Source of the DNA: Bacilli bacterium
Lineage (GTDB): Bacteria > Bacillota_I > Bacilli_A > RF39 > UBA660
Length of the DNA: 30,476 nt
Direction: 5' to 3'
Assembly: GCA_017476705.1 (NCBI GenBank)
Contig: JAFUZI010000085.1
Location: 1 to 30,476 of the forward strand
The notes beneath the pieces are model-generated. The model was not told where the DNA came from. It made no database searches and saw only the letters and a program-made list of their open reading frames with translations. Shown one piece after another: positions 23,300 to 30,476 of this stretch (positions within the stretch are counted from its first letter, which is position 1; each line of letters begins with the position of its first letter). The position numbers were made by a program, and so were the translations under genes.

Positions 23300-24786
23300 T
23301 GAGAAAATTAACTGATCAAGAAATAGTTAGAAGAGAAAAAGCAGAAAAAATAAGAGAACTTGGACTAGATCCATTTGGACAAAAATTTGAAAGAGACGCA
23401 TTTGCTAGTGAATTACAAGAAAAATATAAAGATGTAGAACATGATCAATTTGATTCTATGACTGATACTGCAACAGTAGCAGGTAGAATTATGTTTATTC
23501 GTAAAATGGGTAAAGCATCATTCTTCTCTCTTAAAGATAAAACTGGTAAAATTCAAGTATATATTTCAATTAATGATATTGGTGAAGATGCTTATTCATT
23601 ATTTAAAACAGCTGACATCGGTGATATCGTAGGTGTATATGGTAAAATTATGAAAACTCAAACTGGAGAGTTAACTATTAAATGTTTAAAATATACTCAT
23701 TTAGTAAAAGCATTAAGACCTCTTCCAGAAAAATTCCATGGACTTACTAATACAGAAGATAGATATAGACATAGATATGTAGATCTTATTTCAAATGATG
23801 AATCAAGAAGAGTTGCTTTCTTAAGACCTAAAATTATAAGAGCAATTCAAAACTTTATGGATAATGAAGGTTATACAGAAGTTGAAACTCCAATCTTAAC
23901 AACACTACTTACAGGAGCTAGTGCTAGACCATTTGAAACTCATCATAATACACTTGATGTAGATATGTATATGAGAATTGCTTTAGAGTTACCTCTAAAA
24001 AGATTACTTGTAGGTGGTATGGAATCAGTATATGAAATAGGTAGAGCATTTAGAAATGAAGGAATGGATCCAAGACATAACCCTGAATTTACTATAATGG
24101 AAGCATATAAAGCATACTCAGATTTGTCTGGTATGATGGATCAAACTGAGAGAATGTTTAGAGAAGTTGCTTTAAAAGCAGTTGGTAAACTAACATTCAA
24201 CTGGTATGGTCATGAAATAGATTTATCTAAACCTTTCAAAAAAATATCAATGACTGATGCAATTAAAGAAAAAACAGGAATTGATTTTAAAGCTATAACA
24301 GATTTAGATGAATGTATAAAACTTGCTGAAGAAAATCATATTGAACTTATGGAACATGAAAAACAATATGGTCACATTATTAACAAATTCTTTGAAGAAT
24401 ATGTAGAGGAGACTTTAATTGAACCAACATTTTTATATGGTCATCCAATTGAAATTTCTCCACTAACTAAGAAAAATCCGAGTGATCCAAGATTTGTTGA
24501 TCGTTTTGAACTTTTCATAGCTGGTAAGGAATTTGCTAATGCTTATACAGAACTTAATGATCCAATTGATCAACTTGAGAGATTTGAAGAACAATTAAAA
24601 GAAAGAGATCTTGGTAATGATGAAGCTAATGATATCGATTATGACTTTATTGAAGCCTTAGAGTATGGTATGCCACCAGCTGGAGGTATTGGATATGGTA
24701 TCGATAGATTAGTTATGTTACTTACAGAACAAGACTCAATTCAAGAAGTAATTTTATTCCCAACTATGAGACCAGAGGATAATTAA
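23299..24786 (+). CDS. lysS: Lysyl-tRNA synthetase (class II)
   Basis: Charges tRNA-Lys. 495 aa, full length. OB-fold anticodon domain (TVAGRIMFIRKMGKASFFSL), then the class IIb core: motif 2 FRNEGMDPRHNPEFTIMEAY, and motif 3 GGIGYGIDRLVMLLT followed by IQEVILFPTMRPE. Its ATG shares one base with the RDD stop (TAATG), and its own stop shares one base with the next ATG, so it is embedded in a coupled operon with no room for a T-box or promoter of its own. Confidence 0.97.
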   Translation: MRKLTDQEIVRREKAEKIRELGLDPFGQKFERDAFASELQEKYKDVEHDQFDSMTDTATVAGRIMFIRKMGKASFFSLKDKTGKIQVYISINDIGEDAYSLFKTADIGDIVGVYGKIMKTQTGELTIKCLKYTHLVKALRPLPEKFHGLTNTEDRYRHRYVDLISNDESRRVAFLRPKIIRAIQNFMDNEGYTEVETPILTTLLTGASARPFETHHNTLDVDMYMRIALELPLKRLLVGGMESVYEIGRAFRNEGMDPRHNPEFTIMEAYKAYSDLSGMMDQTERMFREVALKAVGKLTFNWYGHEIDLSKPFKKISMTDAIKEKTGIDFKAITDLDECIKLAEENHIELMEHEKQYGHIINKFFEEYVEETLIEPTFLYGHPIEISPLTKKNPSDPRFVDRFELFIAGKEFANAYTELNDPIDQLERFEEQLKERDLGNDEANDIDYDFIEALEYGMPPAGGIGYGIDRLVMLLTEQDSIQEVILFPTMRPEDN

Positions 24787-25319
24787 TGAAATTATACGTA
24801 GTTAGACATGGTGAAACTACACAAAACCAACTTGGCCTAGTACAAGGTAACACTGAATCAGACTTAAGCGAAAGAGGAATTAGGGAAGCTAAGGAACTTA
24901 ATTCTTTAGTTAAAGATTTAGATATTGATGTAGTAGTTGCATCACCACTTAGAAGAGCTTTAGATACAGCTAGATTAATTACTAATGATAAATTTGATAT
25001 CATTATTGATGAGCGACTTAGAGAAAGAGATTACGGTTTAAGTGAGGGAAAACCTGTAGATGAATATTTAACTCCTAAATACTGGGACTTTAATTTAAAT
25101 ACAGATATTAACGAAGTAGAAAAAGTTAGAGATTTACTTGCTCGTGTATCAGATTTTATTGAAGATATGAGAGCTAAATACAATGATAAGAATGTATTAG
25201 TGGTTGCTCATAGTGCAATCTTAAGAGCTATCCACTATGCAATAAATGGTATACCAGAAGATGGTGATTTATTAAAAATCGAAATACCAAATTTAAGAAT
25301 AATAGAATATGAATTATAG
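24786..25319 (+). CDS. Histidine phosphatase family protein (phosphoglycerate mutase-like)
   Basis: 177 aa. The phosphohistidine motif LYVVRHGET (His8) opens the protein; Arg56 in SPLRRALDTA, Glu80 in RLRERDYG, and the second catalytic His142 in VVAHSAILRA complete the active site. It is shorter than the 230-250 aa glycolytic dPGM and has HSA in place of the commoner HGG, so a broad-specificity small phosphatase (for example sugar phosphate or nucleotide) is more likely than glycolytic mutase. Overlaps lysS by 1 base; ackA follows after 14 bases. Confidence 0.85.
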   Translation: MKLYVVRHGETTQNQLGLVQGNTESDLSERGIREAKELNSLVKDLDIDVVVASPLRRALDTARLITNDKFDIIIDERLRERDYGLSEGKPVDEYLTPKYWDFNLNTDINEVEKVRDLLARVSDFIEDMRAKYNDKNVLVVAHSAILRAIHYAINGIPEDGDLLKIEIPNLRIIEYEL

Positions 25320-25333
25320 GAGATGAGTAAAAA

Positions 25334-26524
25334 ATGAAAATATTATCAATTAACGCAGGTAGTTCATCTTTGAAATTTCAAATGTATGAAATGCCAGAAG
25401 AAGAAGTTTTAATTTCAGGAAGATTTGAGAGAATTGGACTTGATAAATCTTTCTATACTGTTAAAATCAACGGTGAAAAAGTAGAAAAATTTGTTGATCT
25501 AAAAGATCATTCAGTATGTGTTGAATACTTAATAAAAGAATTACTAGAAAATAAAGTTATAAATTCACTTGATGAAATTAAAGGAGTAGGTCATAGACTT
25601 GTTCATGGTGGTGATAAATATTCTGAATCAGTAGTAATTAACGATAAAGTTATTAAAACTGTTGAAGAATTATCAGATTTAGCGCCTCTTCACAACCCAG
25701 CTAACTTAATGGGTGTTAGAGCATTTATGGAGAAAATTCCAAGTGCTATACAAGTTGGATGCTTTGATACAGCATTCCATCAAACAATGAAAGCTGATAG
25801 ATACTTATATCCAGTTCCATATGAATGGTATACAAAATATGGTGTTAGAAAATATGGCTTCCATGGTATGAGCCATAGATATGTATCAGAAAGATTATCT
25901 GAACTTGTTGATAAAGACTATTCAAATGTTATAGTATGTCATATAGGAAATGGTGGCTCTATCTCACTAGTTAGAGATGGTAAATGTGTAGATACTTCAA
26001 TGGGATTCACTCCTAATGCAGGTATTATCATGGGTTCTCGTTCAGGTGATATCGATTACTCTGTAATTCCATATATTGCTAAGAAAACAGGTATGACATT
26101 AGATGAAATTGATAATGCTTTAAATAAAAAATCAGGAATGCTTGGTACTAGTGGAATTTCATCAGATTTTAGAGATATAGATGAAGCTATTGCTAAAAAA
26201 GATGAAAGAGCTATTATGGCACACTACTTATTTGTAAACTCAATAGTTAATTATATTGCTAAATACTATGTTGAATTAAACGGTAGAATTGATGCTTTAG
26301 CATTCACAGCAGGTGTTGGTGAAAATGCACCACACGTAAGACGTATGGTTATTGACCGCCTACAATGCTTAGGATTTAAAATAGATAGAGAAAAAAATGA
26401 TGAAATCAGATTTGGTAAAGAAGGAATTATATCTTCAGTAGATTCAAAAATTCCAGTATATGTAATACCAACTGATGAAGAAGTAATGATAGCAAGAGAT
26501 ACATATAAATTTATTAAAAAATAG
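25334..26524 (+). CDS. ackA: Acetate kinase
   Basis: Interconverts acetyl phosphate + ADP and acetate + ATP, the ATP-yielding last step of acetate fermentation. 396 aa, full length. ASKHA-fold motifs: INAGSSSLKFQ at the start, GVGHRLVHGG, KYGFHGMSHRYVS, VCHIGNGGS, DTSMGFTPNAGIIMGSRSGDID and TAGVGENAPHVR. ATAGGAGA precedes the ATG. No pta gene is adjacent. It sits in the dus operon, suggesting co-expression with translation genes and not a separate fermentation operon. Confidence 0.97.
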   Translation: MKILSINAGSSSLKFQMYEMPEEEVLISGRFERIGLDKSFYTVKINGEKVEKFVDLKDHSVCVEYLIKELLENKVINSLDEIKGVGHRLVHGGDKYSESVVINDKVIKTVEELSDLAPLHNPANLMGVRAFMEKIPSAIQVGCFDTAFHQTMKADRYLYPVPYEWYTKYGVRKYGFHGMSHRYVSERLSELVDKDYSNVIVCHIGNGGSISLVRDGKCVDTSMGFTPNAGIIMGSRSGDIDYSVIPYIAKKTGMTLDEIDNALNKKSGMLGTSGISSDFRDIDEAIAKKDERAIMAHYLFVNSIVNYIAKYYVELNGRIDALAFTAGVGENAPHVRRMVIDRLQCLGFKIDREKNDEIRFGKEGIISSVDSKIPVYVIPTDEEVMIARDTYKFIKK

Positions 26525-26538
26525 AAAGCGTGATTTAA

Positions 26539-27507
26539 ATGACTGGTAGAATGTTTAAAAAAATATTTAATGAAATTAAAAAATATGACAAAATTGTTCT
26601 AGCACGTCATGTTGGACCAGATCCAGATGCACTAGGAAGTACTCTTGGACTTAAAGCTATAATAGAAGCAACATTCCCAGATAAAAAAGTATATGCTGTA
26701 GGTAATCCTGCAAGTAAATTTAAATATATTGGAGATGTTGATAAGTTTACAGAGGACATGTATCAAAATTCCCTTTTAATAGTAACAGATACACCTGATA
26801 AAGCTAGAGTAGATGGCGTAGATCCAAATAAGTTTAAAAAATCAATTAAGATAGATCATCATCCATTCATTGAAAAATTTTGCGATATTGAATGGATTGA
26901 TGATACAGCATCTAGTGCTTCTCAAATGGTTATGGAATTAGCCTTTAATACAAAATTAGTTATGACTAAAGAAGCTGCAGAAAAGCTTTATATTGGACTT
27001 GTTGCAGATACAAATAGATTTTTATTCTATTATACAACAGCTAAAACCTTTGATTTAGTATCAAGATTAATTGATGAGACTAATTTAGATTTTGAAAAAC
27101 TTTATGACAATTTATATATGAGAAGTTTTAAGGAAGTTAAATTTGGTGGATATATTGCTGATAATTTAACTGTAACGGAGCACGGATTTGCTTACCTTAA
27201 AATTACTGATGATATTCTGGAAAAGTATAATGTAGATGCTGCAACTGCTGGGAATATGGTTAATAATTTCAATCATATTGAAAATGTTTATGCCTGGGGA
27301 ATATTCTCATATGATAAGCAAAATAATAATATAAGAGGATCTGTTAGATCAAGAGGACCAATCATAAATGAGACAATTTCATCAAAATATAATGGTGGGG
27401 GCCACATTTATGCATGTGGTGTTAGACTTAAAGATTTTGATGAGGCAGATAATTTAATTAATGATTTAGATAAAACTTGTAAAGAATATATAGAAACTTC
27501 TAAATAA
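26539..27507 (+). CDS. DHH-family phosphoesterase, NrnA-like
   Basis: Likely bifunctional oligoribonuclease (nano-RNase) and 3'-phosphoadenosine 5'-phosphate phosphatase. 322 aa, near the B. subtilis NrnA length of 313. DHH-domain metal motifs: RHVGPDPDALGS, VTDTPDKARV, KIDHHP and GLVADTNRF; the C-terminal DHHA1 domain has NGGGHIYACGVRL. The start is the ATG at 26539 after GCGTGATTTAA, a weaker version of the local AGGTGA leader. A c-di-AMP phosphodiesterase (GdpP-like) is less likely because no membrane, PAS or GGDEF parts are present. Last gene of the operon, followed by a strong hairpin. Confidence 0.9.
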   Translation: MTGRMFKKIFNEIKKYDKIVLARHVGPDPDALGSTLGLKAIIEATFPDKKVYAVGNPASKFKYIGDVDKFTEDMYQNSLLIVTDTPDKARVDGVDPNKFKKSIKIDHHPFIEKFCDIEWIDDTASSASQMVMELAFNTKLVMTKEAAEKLYIGLVADTNRFLFYYTTAKTFDLVSRLIDETNLDFEKLYDNLYMRSFKEVKFGGYIADNLTVTEHGFAYLKITDDILEKYNVDAATAGNMVNNFNHIENVYAWGIFSYDKQNNNIRGSVRSRGPIINETISSKYNGGGHIYACGVRLKDFDEADNLINDLDKTCKEYIETSK

Positions 27508-27518
27508 GAAGTTTTTTT
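27494..27518 (+). terminator. Terminator of the dus-nrnA-like operon
   Basis: AAACTTCT (27494-27501) / AGAAGTTT (27507-27514), 5-base loop, further T's. It includes the stop codon. Confidence 0.85.
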
Positions 27519-27519
27519 A

Positions 27520-27549
27520 TTGCTTTAAAAATATATTTAATGATATACT
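27520..27549 (+). promoter_or_regulatory. Possible promoter of the cysteine-tail pilin gene
   Basis: TATACT (27544-27549) with a poor -35 TTGCTT (27520-27525), 18-base spacer. Predicted leader about 15 bases. Confidence 0.4.
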
Positions 27550-27570
27550 TATTTTAGAGTAGGTGATAAT

Positions 27571-29733
27571 ATGAGAAGAGGATTTACGCTTGTTGAACTT
27601 TTAGCGGTTATTATAATTCTTGGAGTATTAAGTTTAATAACTATTCCAGTAATATCAAGTGAAATAAATAAATCAAGAATTAATGCTTATAGGACTAGTG
27701 TACAAAATATAATAGATAAGGCTAAAGAATACTCGGTAAAAAATATGCAAGATAGTGATATACCAGAAGATGGCCTAGATATAAAAGTCTTGAAGTTTAA
27801 AAACAAGAATATAAAAAGCGGATTAATTAAAAAAAATGAGAATGATGAGATTGAAGCTATTAATATATATGATGGTAATTATTGCGCTAGTGGTACTAAG
27901 AATAGTATTATTATTGAAAGAGTTAATAATGTAGAAGAATGTAATACAATAGATTTTACTGCTCCAGTATTAAAAATAAAAGTAGTAAAAGTAAATAATA
28001 CATCAATAATGGTTAATGCATATGGAACTGATTCACAAAGTGATATATATAAATATCAATTTAAAATAGGTAATGAAGAGTTTCATGATGTTACAACAAA
28101 TAAAAATGTTGCTTCATACGAATTTACAAACCTACGTTCTAATACTGATTATGAAATAACAGTAAGGGTAAGCAATATAAATGTAACAAATAATGATTCA
28201 CAATATAAAAATAATTTAGATACACATACAACCGAGGGTGTTATAAATGCAAAAACATTAGCAGTTGGAATACCAGAATTTAAAGTATCTAGTAATGGTT
28301 TTTCAAAATCAAAAGAAATTGAAATAATATATCCTAAAATAGACGGAGGAGTTAATTATTATAAATTATTAGATAGTGATTCAATATATGTAGATAGTAA
28401 TTCAATAAAAATAGATGTTACTAAGAATGGTAAATTATTCGCATATGTAGAGTATGGTAGTGAAATAGTAGAAAATAGTATTAATATATATGGAATAGAT
28501 GATAATGGTCCACAGATTGTGGATATTGTTAATCCAGATACTTGGGAAAAAACAAAAGTAGTAACATTTAAAGTAAAAGATACTGGTTCAGGTCTTGCAA
28601 GTAGACCATATTCATTTGATGGTGGAAAAACTTGGATAAAAGGAAATGATCCAGATAATAAAAGTATTATTACAAGAACATATACAAGTAATCAAACAGT
28701 AGATTTTCTAGTTAGAGATAAAATGGGTAATATAACTCCTATTGAATCATTTTTAAATGGGGAAAAACTACATATTAATAAAGTTGATAGAACAAATCCT
28801 AAATGTAGTTTAAAGGTATCATCTGGAACTTTAGGAACTAATGGATGGTATAAAAAAGGAAGTATTGATGATGTTACTGTTGAATTTAATGAACTAATTG
28901 ATCAAGCTGAAGATGAGCAAGGTAGATTAATAAATACAAATGGTGTTGTTAAAGCAGACTTATCAAATACAACAAGTGATTCACAAACAGTTCTTGGAAG
29001 TTCTAAACCAAGAAGTTTAAGCTCAGTAATTAAATATAATGGAATTTATATAGTAAATGCAAAAGTATATGATGAGGCTGGAAATACTAGTACATGTTCA
29101 TTAGAGGTTAAAAGAGATATAGAAGAACCTGTTATAACAGGATTTAAAGTAAATGGTTCTGCATATGGTTCTGGATATTTAAGTGGTTCAACTGTTCAAG
29201 CAGTATGTAAAGATGATGTATCAGGTGTAGCATCTACACCAGCATCTACTCCTATGACAACTGTTGGTGCTAATAGTAGAGAAGTATCATGTACAGATAA
29301 AGCTGGAAATACAGTAAGTAAAGCATCAGGAAACTATACAATATATATCTATACAGCTGATGCATCAAAATGTGGAATGGAAAATTACTCATGTAATCCA
29401 CATAGTTGTAATCCATATAAATGCAATGGATATTCATGTAATGCACATAACTGTAATCCATATCAATGTAACTGTGTACCAACTTATGGGACACAAAGAT
29501 ATGCATGTGGACAAAACTGTACAAAAGTTAGAGATGTATGTTGTAGAAATGGTTCAGATAACTGTTCAACATGTTTCAAAAATGTTTGTAATACAAAATA
29601 TTGTACAAGACAAGTTCAAACAGGAACAAGTTGTCAAACATGTTATAATACTTGTTATGATACTTGCTATAATACTTGCTATAATACTTGTTATGATACA
29701 TGTAGAAGAGCAGCATCATGCTGGCATTTATAA
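27571..29733 (+). CDS. Prepilin-like surface protein with Ig-like modules and a cysteine-rich tail
   Basis: 720 aa. A canonical type IV prepilin leader: MRRG, then F-T-L-V-E5-L-L-A-V-I-I-I-L-G, with cleavage expected after Gly4. Residues about 40-125 are the pilin-like stem with Cys105 and Cys124. An FN3-like domain spans about 131-228, then several Ig-like modules (about 233-308, 311-405, 407-515, 518-596), marked by recurring D-x2-(A/G)GN turns. Residues 601-717 hold 24 cysteines (about one in five): five 5-residue C-N-x-(H/Y)-x repeats, a mixed segment with one CC pair, and five CY(N/D)T repeats. Far longer than a true major pilin (about 150 aa), so probably a tip adhesin or pseudopilin-anchored surface protein. 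AGGTGATAAT precedes the ATG. Function inferred. Confidence 0.82.
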   Translation: MRRGFTLVELLAVIIILGVLSLITIPVISSEINKSRINAYRTSVQNIIDKAKEYSVKNMQDSDIPEDGLDIKVLKFKNKNIKSGLIKKNENDEIEAINIYDGNYCASGTKNSIIIERVNNVEECNTIDFTAPVLKIKVVKVNNTSIMVNAYGTDSQSDIYKYQFKIGNEEFHDVTTNKNVASYEFTNLRSNTDYEITVRVSNINVTNNDSQYKNNLDTHTTEGVINAKTLAVGIPEFKVSSNGFSKSKEIEIIYPKIDGGVNYYKLLDSDSIYVDSNSIKIDVTKNGKLFAYVEYGSEIVENSINIYGIDDNGPQIVDIVNPDTWEKTKVVTFKVKDTGSGLASRPYSFDGGKTWIKGNDPDNKSIITRTYTSNQTVDFLVRDKMGNITPIESFLNGEKLHINKVDRTNPKCSLKVSSGTLGTNGWYKKGSIDDVTVEFNELIDQAEDEQGRLINTNGVVKADLSNTTSDSQTVLGSSKPRSLSSVIKYNGIYIVNAKVYDEAGNTSTCSLEVKRDIEEPVITGFKVNGSAYGSGYLSGSTVQAVCKDDVSGVASTPASTPMTTVGANSREVSCTDKAGNTVSKASGNYTIYIYTADASKCGMENYSCNPHSCNPYKCNGYSCNAHNCNPYQCNCVPTYGTQRYACGQNCTKVRDVCCRNGSDNCSTCFKNVCNTKYCTRQVQTGTSCQTCYNTCYDTCYNTCYNTCYDTCRRAASCWHL
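29392..29466 (+). repeat. Five 15-bp coding repeats (C-N-x-H/Y-x)
   Basis: Five consecutive 15-base units beginning TGTAAT or TGCAAT encode CNPHS, CNPYK, CNGYS, CNAHN and CNPYQ. Imperfect at DNA level, regular at protein level. Confidence 0.85.
29641..29700 (+). repeat. Five 12-bp coding repeats (C-Y-N/D-T)
   Basis: Exactly 60 bases: five units of the form TG(T/C)-TAT-(A/G)AT-AC(T/A), encoding CYNT, CYDT, CYNT, CYNT, CYDT. High DNA similarity between units points to recent tandem expansion. Confidence 0.9.
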
Positions 29734-29761
29734 AAAGTTATCAGATTGATAACTTTTTTTT
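29732..29761 (+). terminator. Terminator after the cysteine-tail pilin gene
   Basis: AAAAAGTTATCA (29732-29743) / TGATAACTTTTT (29747-29758), GAT loop, T-run. Confidence 0.87.
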
Positions 29762-29762
29762 G

Positions 29763-29791
29763 TTGAAAAAAAACAAGAAAATATATATAAT
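29763..29791 (+). promoter_or_regulatory. Promoter of the last pilin-like gene
   Basis: TTGAAA (29763-29768), exactly 17 bases, TATAAT (29786-29791). Start near 29798, leader about 21 bases. Confidence 0.78.
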
Positions 29792-29818
29792 AGGATTATA
29801 GTAAAATAGGTGAATAAT

Positions 29819-30476
29819 ATGAATAAAAGGGCTTTTACTTTAATAGAAATGATTGTTGTATTAGTATTTATATCAATTATTGCTTTAATGGCATTGCCTA
29901 ATATAACAACAATGTTAAAAAATAGTGTAGATGATGAATACAAAATATTTTTAGATGATGTTTTTCTAGCAACAGAAGCATATATAGAAAAATATAGAGA
30001 TGACTATCCCTCTTTAAATGAAGATGGAGCAGTTACAGAAATATACATGAAAGATTTAGTGGATGAAAAATTAATAAGTACAAATTTAGTAAATCCAAAA
30101 TATTGTATAGATAGTGAATGTACATCTAAAAAAATAGCAACATGTACAGATACATCATGTACAGTAGATGATTATACAATTAAAGTTACAAAAGATGAAA
30201 TAGGCAAATATAAATATGAACTTGTGATTGGAATAAATACATGTGAGTATGCTGTTAATCAAGTAGTATTTGATGAAGGATATAGTGGAGATGTTAAAAC
30301 ATTCACACCTAAATGTGATGGAACATATAAACTTGAAGTATGGGGAGCACAAGGTAGTACGGCAACTGGTGGAAAAGGTGGATATAGTAAAGGTAATTTT
30401 ATCGCCAACAAAGATGACATAATATATATTTATATTGGTGGCCAAGGAACAATTAGTAAAGGTGGTTATAATGGCG
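29819..30476 (+). CDS. Prepilin-like protein with glycine-rich domain (3' end cut by the window)
   Basis: Open from the ATG at 29819 to the window edge, 219 codons visible. The leader is MNKRA, then F-T-L-I-E5-M-I-V-V-L: a type IV prepilin signal with Ala instead of Gly before the cleavage site. A pilin-like stem follows (about 30-155) with several Cys (YCIDSEC, ATCTDTSC). From about residue 168 a glycine-rich module begins: GTYKLEVWGAQGS, then GGKGGYSKGNF and IYIYIGGQG, a pattern common in secreted Gly-rich surface proteins. It is the second of two pilin-like genes in tandem but has its own promoter and follows a terminator. AGGTGAATAAT precedes the ATG. Substrate and partner are unknown. 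Confidence 0.82.
   Translation, partial: MNKRAFTLIEMIVVLVFISIIALMALPNITTMLKNSVDDEYKIFLDDVFLATEAYIEKYRDDYPSLNEDGAVTEIYMKDLVDEKLISTNLVNPKYCIDSECTSKKIATCTDTSCTVDDYTIKVTKDEIGKYKYELVIGINTCEYAVNQVVFDEGYSGDVKTFTPKCDGTYKLEVWGAQGSTATGGKGGYSKGNFIANKDDIIYIYIGGQGTISKGGYNG

Noticed and set aside
29392..29466. CRISPR-like short repeats
   Set aside because: Units are 12-15 bases, contiguous, in coding frame and without spacers.
29360..29749. 129-aa overlapping frame rich in His and Ile within the cysteine-tail gene
   Set aside because: It is the +1 reading of the tandem TGT-rich repeats and has no Shine-Dalgarno; its length comes from the repeat periodicity.
1..30476. Mycoplasma-type code with UGA as Trp
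   Set aside because: clpP, cca and recU end in TGA at the expected lengths, and Trp codons are TGG.

Overview
The window is a compact, very AT-rich (roughly 70% or more A+T by eye) stretch of a low-GC Gram-positive chromosome. All recognisable genes are of Bacillus-like (Firmicutes/Bacilli) type, and several blocks keep the B. subtilis gene order: asnS with dnaD-nth, recU-ponA, gpsB near rnpB, rodZ-pgsA-recA with rny, and dus near lysS. UGA is used as a stop (clpP, cca and recU all end in TGA) and Trp is TGG, so this is the standard bacterial code and not the Mycoplasma code. A class A penicillin-binding protein and UppP show a peptidoglycan wall. Short intergenic gaps, shortened proteins (CCA enzyme, RodZ) and several pilin-like surface proteins suggest a reduced, host-associated, uncultured Bacilli lineage (RF39-like gut Firmicutes). 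That placement is inference from style, not a database match.

Layout, left to right. 1-1515: 3' part of ligA. 1572-3023: a surface protein with a pilin-like N-terminus, convergent with clpP (3038-3622, minus). 3735-6437: a TGS/uridine-kinase-type nucleoside kinase followed by gap. 6452-7255 (minus): uppP. 7322-8153: a small membrane protein overlapping a YjbA/DUF3603-like protein. 8207-12029: asnS, hup, a shortened CCA-adding enzyme, dnaD and nth, the last three overlapping. 12039-15409 (minus): ponA and recU, overlapping by ATGA. 15550-17490: a 32-codon ORF, gpsB, RNase P RNA, rodZ and pgsA. 17746-20423: recA, with an excellent promoter and SOS-type box, and rny. 20600-21679: an isolated Fic protein with a C-terminal winged-helix-like region. 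21760-27507: a tight operon of dus, an RDD membrane protein, lysS, a histidine phosphatase, ackA and an NrnA-like DHH phosphoesterase. 27571-30476: two adjacent prepilin-like surface proteins, the second running off the window.

Functionally most of the window is housekeeping: translation (asnS, lysS, dus, cca, rnpB), replication and repair (ligA, dnaD, nth, recU, recA, hup), wall and division (uppP, ponA, gpsB, rodZ), central metabolism (gap, ackA) and RNA turnover (rny, nrnA-like). The unusual content is the surface proteome. Three proteins carry type-IV-prepilin-like N-termini; one ends in a cysteine-dense tail built from short tandem repeats, and another carries a glycine-rich domain.

Regulatory signals are well preserved. 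Near-consensus sigma-A promoters precede recA, rny, the dus operon, the nucleoside kinase and the last pilin gene. Short hairpin terminators, often bidirectional, separate nearly every transcription unit. No insertion sequence, CRISPR array, tRNA or phage gene was seen.
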